Made by a program: the position numbers and the translations under genes. The notes under the pieces were generated by a model. It saw only the letters and a list, made by a program, of their open reading frames with translations. It did not search any database and was not told the origin of the DNA. Of a DNA stretch of 52,630 bases, positions 1 through 7,973 are shown one piece after another; position 1 is the stretch's first letter, and every line of letters starts with the position of its first letter. The stretch is from Bacteroidota bacterium (GTDB lineage Bacteria > Bacteroidota > Bacteroidia > Bacteroidales > WCHB1-69), in contig JAGVVH010000461.1 in the NCBI GenBank assembly GCA_019135895.1, forward strand, positions 1 to 52,630, in the 5' to 3' direction.

Positions 1-153
1 CAAGAAGATATGGATGGTGACGGTGTGGGAAATTTGTGTGATGATGATATTGATGGCGATGGTATTCCTAATAGTATTGACAACTGTCCTGAAACTGTCA
101 ATCCCGACCAATTAGATACGAACTGTAATGGCATTGGAGATGCCTGCGAATAA
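1..153 (+). CDS. C-terminal end of a thrombospondin type 3 repeat protein (partial)
   Basis: Frame 1 is open from the window edge to TAA at 151-153, giving the last 50 residues of a longer protein. The fragment contains Asp-rich calcium loops ([20 protein letters not shown]) followed by NCP...[17 protein letters not shown], the usual thrombospondin type 3 pattern in which Asp side chains chelate calcium and Cys pairs stabilise the loops. Such repeats are common in Bacteroidota outer-surface and OmpA-like proteins. It ends at the repeat without a sorting domain, so either the protein is anchored upstream or the repeat is terminal. The next gene starts 41 bases downstream on the same strand with no promoter or terminator between, so the two are probably co-transcribed. 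The N-terminus and true function lie outside the window. Confidence 0.85.
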   Translation, partial: QEDMDGDGVGNLCDDDIDGDGIPNSIDNCPETVNPDQLDTNCNGIGDACE

Positions 154-194
154 AAGAAAAAATATAAAATTGAAAAATAGTAAAATTAATAGTC

Positions 195-3100
195 ATGGAT
201 AAGATTACAATCTTTAATAAGAAAAGACACAACATCAATAGGATTAGACTCTTATTTGTTGTGTTATGCCTGCTTTGTTTCAGCAATGAACTATTGCATG
301 CACAATCGAGTTCCAATGTATTCCGAATTAATCTAATCAAAAAAGAATCTTGTAATCCGGGATATGACGGTAAATTATCCATTACATTTCCGAATGGTTC
401 AACGAGTGATTACATAGTGACCTGGACATTACCGAATGGGAATACTTTACATAACCAATTCATTACCGGATTACACAGTGGAGTGTATACTGTTGAAGTT
501 CGCCCCACTCTATGTCCTGATAAGGTGATTTTTCAGGGTGTCAAGATTCTGCCAAAAGAAGATGAATGCTGGATCGATGTTCAGATTGATGTATCTACAA
601 GAGATGTCCCCTGTGGGTCTACTCCTACAGCAACATTAACTTCCAGCGCCAGCGGTGGGGTCCCACCCTACTATTACGATTGGCAAATTAAAACTGTTAG
701 CAGTTCCGGCACCTATTACTGTAGTGTAACTGACAGTCTTGGAAATGAAGGAATTGGCATGGTTGAAGTATATCTGAAAAAGATTGAATGTGCTCAGGAT
801 CCAAATGAAATTGACGGTCCGGAAGGATATGGAAATGATAAAATGGTGGCTGTCTCCGAAAAAATGAACTACACTATTCATTTTGAAAATGACCCCGACT
901 TTGCTACTGCACCGGCTTCACTGGTGACAATATCTTATCCTATACCTACAAACCATAACATATCTTCTTTCCGATTAGGCAATTTCGGTTTTGGAGATTT
1001 TATATTTACTGTTCCTTCAAATGCTACTTCCTATAACCAAAGACTTGATGTATCAGACTCTTTGGGAGTATGGGTGGATGTTACGGCCGGCATTGATATT
1101 GTTCAACAAAAAGCATTTTGGATTTTACAAAGTATTGACCCTGCAACAGGTTTCGAACCAGCAAGTTCTCAAATGGGATTTCTTCCTGTAAATAATGTTG
1201 AAACCGGAAATGGAGAAGGTTTTGTAAGTTTTTACATTTATGGTAATTCAAATTTAGTTACCGGAGATACGGTTTCTGCAGATGCTTCAATTGTTTTCGA
1301 TGAAAATGCACCCATTGGAACAAATGTATGGAAGAATGAGTTTGACGCTGTTGCTCCTTCAAGCCACTGTGATACAATTTCTATAAACGAATCCTATCTG
1401 ATATGCAATCTTGAGTTTACCTATGCAGATGACCCGGGAGGTTCAGGAGTGAAAGAAATAGAACTCTTTGTCTCTGTAAATAATGGAACTTATGCTTCAG
1501 CAGGAGTTTATAATCCTGATAGTGCTGTTACCTATAACTATATTGCCGGAAATACTTACCGTTTTGTATCAGTAGCTTCCGATAATGTTGGAAATAAAGA
1601 GACCTTTGCTACAACTCCTGATTTTATCCTCAACGAAAATGAAGCCCCAACGAATATCTGGCTTTCTCCTGCATTTTTTTATGAAAATGCAATTGCAAAT
1701 ACTGTTATCGGAACTTTTACTACTATTGATAATGATATTTCCTTGCCATTTACTTATCAGTTAGTTCCATCATCTGAAGGAAATAGTTTTGATAACCAAT
1801 ATTTTACAATCAACAACAATCAACTCTTAACCAATAGTAACTTCAACTGTGACGGTAGAGAACTATATACTGTTCATGTTCGCTCAAGTGACTTTGGAGG
1901 ACTATTTTATGAAAAGAATTTTGAGATCTCTAAAATTATTACTAACCAAAATTATGTGACACCCATTTATGAAACAATTTGCCAGGGAGATACTTTTCCT
2001 TTTGGAGGAGATTTACTTACAACTGCGGGAATTTACTATGATACTTTAACTACTGTTATGGGTTGTGATAGTGTGATTGAACTGACTCTGACAGTAAACC
2101 CAAGCTATAACTTTTACGTTTCTGAAGAGATCTGTGATGATGATTTGCCATTTACCTTTTCTAACACTACTTTCCCCGTTGGTACTGTTTCCGGGACATA
2201 TCCTATAATGCTTCAAACAGCAAACTATTGCGATAGTATTATTAATTTGAATCTTACCGTTAATGAACGAACCACCACAAGTATATCCTCTGCAATCTGT
2301 CATGGTCAGGTTTACAATGATTTTGGATTTGTTGCCGATAGCGGAGGTGTTTATACACAACACTTGCAAAGAGTAAATGGATGTGACAGTACAGTGATAT
2401 TAAACCTGACCGAATATCCCGTTTATCATCATTATGATTCTGTAACGATTTGTGATAATGATCTTCCTTATTCCTACGGTTCACAGATTTTTCCTGTTGG
2501 GACTGTAACAGGGAATTATAATGTTGTATTGAGAACTATTGACTATTGTGATAGTATTATTCAGCTCCATCTGACAGTTAATCCTACTTATATTGATACT
2601 ATTAATATAGCTATATGTGATAATGATCTTCCTTATACTTATGCTACCACTACTTTCCCAATTGGAACCGTCAGTGCATATTATCCTATCATGTTCCATA
2701 CGGTTAATAATTGCGATAGCCTGATTGTATTAAATTTGTCAGTTAATCCGACATATAATCATATCGATGCTGAAGTGATATGTGATAACAATTTGCCTTA
2801 TATTTATGGAGATACTATTTTCCCTGTAGGTACTGTCAGTGGTGTGTATCCGATAATGTTCAGGAGCATTCATAATTGCGACAGTCTGGTTAACTTGACT
2901 CTAACTGTTAATCCTACATACAATCATGTCGATGCCGTCACTATTTGTGACAATCTACTGCCCTATACTTACGGACCTTCCATCTTCCCCGTCGGGACAA
3001 CCACCGGTCAATATCAAATACATTTCCAAAGCGTCAATGGTTGCGATAGCCTCATTACTCTAACACTTACAGTGAACCCAACTTATAATCATTCTGTTGC

Positions 3101-5744
3101 GATTACTATCTGCGATAACGAACTTCCTTATACTTTTGCCTCCACTACTTTCCCAATCGGGACAATTTCCGGACAACATCTCTTCCATTATTCTTCCGCA
3201 AATAATTGCGACAGTACCGTAACATTAAATCTGACTGTCAATCCAACCTACAATCACGTTGATGCTCGTTCTATTTGTATTAGTGACCTTCCTTACACTT
3301 ATGGAGATACTATTTTCCCTGTAGGCACTCTCAGTGGTGTATATCCGATAATGTTCAGAAGCATTCATAATTGTGACAGTCTGATTAACTTAACTCTAAC
3401 AGTAAATACCACATACAATCATGTCGATGCCCTGACTATTTGTGACAATCAATTGCCCTATACTTACGGACCCACTATCTTCTCTGTCGGGACAACCAGC
3501 GGTCAATATCCAATACATTTCCAAAGTGTCAATGGTTGTGATAGTCTCGTTACGCTAACACTAACCGTGAACCCAACTTATAACCATTCTGTTGCTGTCA
3601 CTATCTGCGATAACGAACTCCCTTACACTTATGCTTCTACTCAATTTCCTATTGGAACAACAAGCGGTCAATATCCAATACATTTCCAATCAATAAATAA
3701 TTGTGATAGTACTGTAACATTGAATCTGACTGTTAATTCAACTTACAATCATGTTGATGCTCGTTCTATTTGTATTAGTGAACTTCCATATATTTATGGG
3801 GATACTGTTTTCCCTGTAGGTACTGTCAGTGGTGTATATCCGATAATGTTCAGAAGCATTCATAATTGCGACAGTCTAGTCACTTTAACTCTAACTGTAA
3901 ATCCAACATACAATCATGTCGATGCCCTGACTATTTGTGACAATCAACTGCCCTATACTTACGGACCTAGAATCTTCCCTGTCGGGACTATCAGTGATCA
4001 ATATTCGGTACATTTCCAAAGTGTCAATGGTTGTGATAGCCTCGTTACGCTAACACTTACTGTGAACCCAACTTATCACCATTCTGTTTCAGTAACTATC
4101 TGTGATAACGAACTCCCTTACACTTATGCAACCACCACATTCCCAGTGGGAACTGTTAGCGGACAATATCCAATACATTTCCAATCAGTAAATAATTGCG
4201 ACAGCATAGTAAATTTACATCTAATCGTAAATCCGACTTATCACCATTATGATGCAAGAATTATCTGCGATAACGAATTGCCTTACACTTATGCAACCAC
4301 CATATTCCCAGTCGGAACTGTTAGCGGACAATATCCTATTTTGTTCCAATCTATTAATAATTGCGATAGTTTGGTCACTTTAACTCTGACTGTTAATCCG
4401 ACATACAATCATACCGACGCCGTGGCCATTTGCGACAACCAACTGCCCTATACTTATGGACCGACAATCTTTCCTATCGGGACTACCAGTGGACAATATC
4501 CGATTCATTTCCAATCAGTAAACAACTGTGATAGCCTCGTTAATCTCAACCTGACTGTGAATCCAACTTATTACTTCCATAATAATTATGAGATGTGTGA
4601 TAACGGAAGTTACCAATGGCAAGATACTACCCTCACGGGATTGACAGCAGGGACATATACTTTCTTTAACAACCTCCAATCTGACAACGGTTGCGACAGT
4701 ATTTATGAACTTACCCTGACTGTTCATCCAACTTATCATTACACCTCAGCTCATGAGATGTGTGATAATGAAAGCTATCAATGGAGAAATACTCTTTTGA
4801 CAGGCTTAACAGCTGGTGACTACACCTATTTTGACAATCTGCAATCAATTAATGGATGCGACAGCATTTATCAACTAAATCTGACCGTACATCCAACATA
4901 CGTTCATAATGATGCAGTTGTCATATGCGGGAATGAATTCCCATACACATACGGAGACAGTGTATTCAATCAGGCAGGAATTTATCAAGTGATGTTTACA
5001 ACTATTAATAATTGTGACAGTTTGATTAATCTTACATTATCAGCTAATCCAACTAATCTGACATTGCTGACCGACACTATTTGCCAGGGAGACGGTTACC
5101 TTGCCCATGGATTTAATATTCCATCTGACAGCACTTTAATTCCGGGAAATTTCCAGTATCATTTGGATACAGTAAATCAATTTGGTTGCGACAGTACCAT
5201 ATTGCTGACACTGACTATTAATCCGAATGTAGGAAGCATCGGTATTATTTCCGGAACTACTCTTATAACGGAAGCAAATGATTACTTATACAGTATTGAC
5301 CCTGTTGACTATGCCACTGCTTACCAATGGAATATTAGTAATTCCTCCTGGACATTAACAAGCAATAACACCAATGCCACTCTGACTGTTTCTGTAGCCG
5401 GAAATGGCACTTTATCAGTAGTTGCAAGCAATAACTGTGGTGTCACTCCTGCTGCCACTCTTAATATCCAGTCGAATATTTCAATTACAAGCTATGATAA
5501 CATTGAAGGAATGAAAGTATATCCTAATCCAACTAAGGATAATATTGAATTACTGATAGAAAACAGGAGTATTGATGTAACTGAAATCGGACTATTTGAT
5601 CTTTACGGGAAGTTACTCAAAATTGTAAAGGTAAATGGGCAGATTACTCCCGTTACTCTTGGAGAATATGCAAACGGAGTTTATTTTCTTAGGGTAATGA
5701 ATAGTAATTCGGTACTGGGAACTTTTAAAGTCATTAAGAATTAA
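195..5744 (+). CDS. Giant repetitive T9SS-secreted surface protein (adhesin-like)
   Basis: This 1849-residue protein has a signal peptide ending near residue 36 (LLHAQ). Next come short Ig/SprB-like segments to about 195, then a domain starting DPNEIDGPEGYG (about 199-390) that recurs in large bacterial surface proteins. An Ig-like domain with SGVKEIELFVS (about 395-475) and a cadherin-like domain (about 480-590) follow. Twenty tandem repeats of about 55 residues span roughly 590-1678; each has ICDNxLPYTYG, FPVGT.SGxYP and NCDSLVxLTLTVNP. A last Ig-like domain precedes a type A sorting domain (about 1775-1849, KVYPNPTKDN...GLFDLYGK...GVYFLRV), which targets the protein through the type IX secretion system for outer-membrane export. 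Repeats 6-14 form a triplicated three-repeat block. Each repeat has two conserved Cys. An adhesive or structural role is inferred; no catalytic motif is visible. A strong terminator follows. Confidence 0.93.
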   Translation: MDKITIFNKKRHNINRIRLLFVVLCLLCFSNELLHAQSSSNVFRINLIKKESCNPGYDGKLSITFPNGSTSDYIVTWTLPNGNTLHNQFITGLHSGVYTVEVRPTLCPDKVIFQGVKILPKEDECWIDVQIDVSTRDVPCGSTPTATLTSSASGGVPPYYYDWQIKTVSSSGTYYCSVTDSLGNEGIGMVEVYLKKIECAQDPNEIDGPEGYGNDKMVAVSEKMNYTIHFENDPDFATAPASLVTISYPIPTNHNISSFRLGNFGFGDFIFTVPSNATSYNQRLDVSDSLGVWVDVTAGIDIVQQKAFWILQSIDPATGFEPASSQMGFLPVNNVETGNGEGFVSFYIYGNSNLVTGDTVSADASIVFDENAPIGTNVWKNEFDAVAPSSHCDTISINESYLICNLEFTYADDPGGSGVKEIELFVSVNNGTYASAGVYNPDSAVTYNYIAGNTYRFVSVASDNVGNKETFATTPDFILNENEAPTNIWLSPAFFYENAIANTVIGTFTTIDNDISLPFTYQLVPSSEGNSFDNQYFTINNNQLLTNSNFNCDGRELYTVHVRSSDFGGLFYEKNFEISKIITNQNYVTPIYETICQGDTFPFGGDLLTTAGIYYDTLTTVMGCDSVIELTLTVNPSYNFYVSEEICDDDLPFTFSNTTFPVGTVSGTYPIMLQTANYCDSIINLNLTVNERTTTSISSAICHGQVYNDFGFVADSGGVYTQHLQRVNGCDSTVILNLTEYPVYHHYDSVTICDNDLPYSYGSQIFPVGTVTGNYNVVLRTIDYCDSIIQLHLTVNPTYIDTINIAICDNDLPYTYATTTFPIGTVSAYYPIMFHTVNNCDSLIVLNLSVNPTYNHIDAEVICDNNLPYIYGDTIFPVGTVSGVYPIMFRSIHNCDSLVNLTLTVNPTYNHVDAVTICDNLLPYTYGPSIFPVGTTTGQYQIHFQSVNGCDSLITLTLTVNPTYNHSVAITICDNELPYTFASTTFPIGTISGQHLFHYSSANNCDSTVTLNLTVNPTYNHVDARSICISDLPYTYGDTIFPVGTLSGVYPIMFRSIHNCDSLINLTLTVNTTYNHVDALTICDNQLPYTYGPTIFSVGTTSGQYPIHFQSVNGCDSLVTLTLTVNPTYNHSVAVTICDNELPYTYASTQFPIGTTSGQYPIHFQSINNCDSTVTLNLTVNSTYNHVDARSICISELPYIYGDTVFPVGTVSGVYPIMFRSIHNCDSLVTLTLTVNPTYNHVDALTICDNQLPYTYGPRIFPVGTISDQYSVHFQSVNGCDSLVTLTLTVNPTYHHSVSVTICDNELPYTYATTTFPVGTVSGQYPIHFQSVNNCDSIVNLHLIVNPTYHHYDARIICDNELPYTYATTIFPVGTVSGQYPILFQSINNCDSLVTLTLTVNPTYNHTDAVAICDNQLPYTYGPTIFPIGTTSGQYPIHFQSVNNCDSLVNLNLTVNPTYYFHNNYEMCDNGSYQWQDTTLTGLTAGTYTFFNNLQSDNGCDSIYELTLTVHPTYHYTSAHEMCDNESYQWRNTLLTGLTAGDYTYFDNLQSINGCDSIYQLNLTVHPTYVHNDAVVICGNEFPYTYGDSVFNQAGIYQVMFTTINNCDSLINLTLSANPTNLTLLTDTICQGDGYLAHGFNIPSDSTLIPGNFQYHLDTVNQFGCDSTILLTLTINPNVGSIGIISGTTLITEANDYLYSIDPVDYATAYQWNISNSSWTLTSNNTNATLTVSVAGNGTLSVVASNNCGVTPAATLNIQSNISITSYDNIEGMKVYPNPTKDNIELLIENRSIDVTEIGLFDLYGKLLKIVKVNGQITPVTLGEYANGVYFLRVMNSNSVLGTFKVIKN
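1957..5227 (+). repeat. 20-unit tandem repeat array (about 165 bp per unit) inside the surface protein gene
   Basis: I counted twenty copies of the signature CDS followed by a LxLTVNP-like strand. Most units are exactly 55 codons; the first and last few are more divergent. Units begin with TYNH, carry ICDN near position 10-13 and end in LTVNP. Every unit keeps the frame, so copy number changes would not break the gene. Confidence 0.9.
2751..4235 (+). repeat. Three copies of a 495-bp higher-order repeat block
   Basis: Blocks at 2751-3245, 3246-3740 and 3741-4235 each contain the same ordered trio of units, recognisable by VDAxxIC..GDTIFPVG..GVYPIMF, then ICDNxLPYTYGP, then HSVAVTICDNE. Landmark gatactatttt occurs at 2811 and 3306, with a one-base variant at 3801, exactly 495 bases apart. 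Equivalent units in different blocks are more alike than neighbouring units, which implies block duplication. Confidence 0.88.
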
Positions 5745-5760
5745 ACAAAAAAACAAAAAA

Positions 5761-5791
5761 ACCTTACTCTTAAAAGAGTAAGGTTTTTTTT
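5761..5791 (+). terminator. Rho-independent terminator after the giant surface protein
   Basis: Perfect 11-bp stem accttactctt (5761-5771) and aagagtaaggt (5774-5784), followed by a T run to 5791. An A-rich stretch precedes it, so it could work on both strands. Confidence 0.9.
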
Positions 5792-6021
5792 AATACATAA
5801 CCTTGTGGAAAAAATTAAAGTAATATTATTAATCTCATTAGTTTGAAAATAAATTGCCCATTTCTTGCATGTATAATTCGATTCTATTTAAAAAAATTTA
5901 TTTTAGTATCATAAATAAATATCCAGCTATTATTATTGCATTTAATTTCGATTATTGCAGAAATCAAATACTTAAAAGAATACTAATCAGCTATATGGAC
6001 AGATTAATTCGATAAAAAAAT

Positions 6022-7443
6022 ATGAAAAAAAGGTTAAAAATTGGATGCACCTTACTTGTTGGCACATTATTATTATCAATAATCGGATTGTATAATGGCT
6101 ATCCTTTAGTTTATTCCGATACCGGGACTTATATCAGAAGCGGCATAGAGATGATTATTCCAATGGACCGACCTATCACTTACGGGCTTTTTATCCATTT
6201 TTTCTCGCTTGGGTTCTCTTTATGGTTTGTAATTATTGTTCAGAATTTTCTAACCGCTTATGTATTGTTTGAATTTATGAAACTTTTTGATATAAAAGAA
6301 AGTAGTTTTTCGCAGTTTTATCTTTCCGTTATATTATTTCTTGTTATTTTTACGGGAATCGGGTGGTATTCAAATCAGTTGATGCCTGATTTTTTCACAC
6401 CTATTGCGGCACTCACAATTTTTATCATCCTGATAAATAAGAAAATAACTATTCCTTCTCTTATTACCCTTGGTATAATTCTAGTCTATTCTCTGATTAC
6501 TCATTTTTCTCATCTTATGATTGGGACAATTTTGATTATAGTTATTCTGATAATAAAGCTGATTATGAAAGAAAGGCTTATGGAAATTTCTTTCAGAAAA
6601 ATTTTATTAACCGGAACAATCATTTTATCCGGATGGTTGATTTTGCCCACCATTAATTATTTGACAGACAAGGAATTTGCAATTTCAAAAGGTTCTCATG
6701 TCTTCCTGATGGCACATCTTGCCGATACCGGAATATTGGAGAAATTTCTGAAAGAAAATTGCAATAATGAAGAGTATTCAGATTGTAAATTATGTCAATA
6801 TAAAGATAATCTGCCGAAGGATTTAAGTGAATTTATTTGGGTAAGCAATATTTTGGAAAATACGGGCGGTTGGGCAGGAAGTAAAAAGGAATACAATAAA
6901 ATTATCAGAGGAACGCTAACACAGCCCAAGTACCTTTTAATGAATATATATCGCTCTATTACTTATGGATTTATTCAATTAACCCAAAACGAGATTGGAC
7001 AAGGCTTATCAGCCTACAACGAGGGAAGTGCTCCCCATCACAATATTAACATTTATTACTATAACGAAATGAATAACTATCTCAATAGTCGCCAAAACAA
7101 ATTGGATGGTATTCACTTAAAACATGACAAATTGAATAGTGTACACCTGTTTTTGCTTATTCTCTCACTTTTTGTCGTCATTATAATCCTTACTTCTTCT
7201 TTCTGGAAAAAAATATATTCTGTTTCCATCATCTTTTTATTCTTCGCTTTGACAGTAATTGTCATAAACTCCTTCATAACGGCAGGACTAAATTCCCCTT
7301 GTTCAAGATTCGAAGGCAGAATAGTATGGTTATTGCCTTTAGCAGTAATTCTTATTTTGGTAAAAAATAGAGATATCCTGTTTGACTACTTTTTCAAAAA
7401 AGATGGAATTAACTCTTTGATAAAAAGAAACGATTCTCAATAA
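6022..7443 (+). CDS. Uncharacterised polytopic membrane protein, GT-C-like topology
   Basis: This is a 473-residue protein with about nine to eleven hydrophobic spans. After the first span comes a short loop with YPLVYSDTGTYIRSG, placing an Asp where GT-C glycosyltransferases carry their catalytic acidic residue; that assignment is inference only. Between about residues 215 and 350 lies a large hydrophilic loop with HVFLMAHLADTGILEKFL, then a Cys-rich segment (ENC...SDCKLCQY), DNLPKDLSEFIW and GGW. I recall this loop pattern from unnamed membrane proteins in other bacteria, so it looks like a conserved family rather than an orphan. No signal peptide cleavage site or lipobox is visible. It stands alone between a terminator and the DUF3795 gene. 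It could be a glycosyltransferase or a transporter of unknown type. Confidence 0.85.
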   Translation: MKKRLKIGCTLLVGTLLLSIIGLYNGYPLVYSDTGTYIRSGIEMIIPMDRPITYGLFIHFFSLGFSLWFVIIVQNFLTAYVLFEFMKLFDIKESSFSQFYLSVILFLVIFTGIGWYSNQLMPDFFTPIAALTIFIILINKKITIPSLITLGIILVYSLITHFSHLMIGTILIIVILIIKLIMKERLMEISFRKILLTGTIILSGWLILPTINYLTDKEFAISKGSHVFLMAHLADTGILEKFLKENCNNEEYSDCKLCQYKDNLPKDLSEFIWVSNILENTGGWAGSKKEYNKIIRGTLTQPKYLLMNIYRSITYGFIQLTQNEIGQGLSAYNEGSAPHHNINIYYYNEMNNYLNSRQNKLDGIHLKHDKLNSVHLFLLILSLFVVIIILTSSFWKKIYSVSIIFLFFALTVIVINSFITAGLNSPCSRFEGRIVWLLPLAVILILVKNRDILFDYFFKKDGINSLIKRNDSQ

Positions 7444-7503
7444 AAAGAATTTTTAATATTATAAAAAAACTTTTTTATGTATCAAAGAGTCAAGACAAAA
7501 GAT

Positions 7504-7511
7504 TATTTTTG
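7504..7511 (+). promoter_or_regulatory. Bacteroidota -7 box for the DUF3795 gene
   Basis: TATTTTTG matches TAnnTTTG and lies 46 bases before the ATG at 7558. Confidence 0.6.
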
Positions 7512-7557
7512 TCAATTATAATAAAAAATATCAACTCAAATTTAAAAGAATAACATT

Positions 7558-7896
7558 ATGAAACCAATCATTGCCTGTTGCGGTTTGGACTGTGCTGCTT
7601 GCGAAGCAAGAATAGCTACTATTGCCGATGATGATGAAATGCGTGTTAGTGTAGTAGAAAAATGGAAAACCCAATACAACTCACCCGACATTTCAATTGA
7701 AATGATAAATTGCACCGGCTGTACTGAACCCGGAGTAAAGTTAAGTCACTGCCCTGAGTGTGAAATAAGAAAATGTGCTCTTTCCAAAGGGTTTTTGACT
7801 TGCGCTGAATGTGAAATTCTTGGAACATGTGAAACAGTTAAATTCGTCCACCAATATACCTCTGAAGCCTTGGAAAATCTAAAATCGCTGCAATAA
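7558..7896 (+). CDS. DUF3795 family Cys-rich protein
   Basis: This 112-residue protein has the DUF3795 layout: CCGLDCAACEARIAT at the N-terminus, then NCTGC, CPECEIRKCALSKG and CAECEILGTCE. The 13 or so Cys, arranged largely as CxxC pairs, suggest bound metal such as zinc or an iron-sulfur cluster. The family is widespread in anaerobes, and its biochemical role is unknown to me. No signal peptide or membrane span is present, so it should be cytoplasmic. It has its own promoter motif and stands apart from its neighbours, so context does not suggest a partner. Confidence 0.9.
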   Translation: MKPIIACCGLDCAACEARIATIADDDEMRVSVVEKWKTQYNSPDISIEMINCTGCTEPGVKLSHCPECEIRKCALSKGFLTCAECEILGTCETVKFVHQYTSEALENLKSLQ

Positions 7897-7973
7897 ATCA
7901 ATATATTGGCTCAATTTTAAATATTTATTTTTTTACTTCAAATTGATAGATAGCAGCATTTATTTGAATATTC

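Noticed and set aside
98..382. Minus-strand open frame across the upstream edge of the giant protein gene
   Set aside because: It overlaps the start of a well-supported secreted protein and has no domain or promoter of its own.
2046..4739. Several minus-strand open frames within the repeat array
   Set aside because: They recur with the repeat period and so are antisense by-products of the repeated coding sequence.
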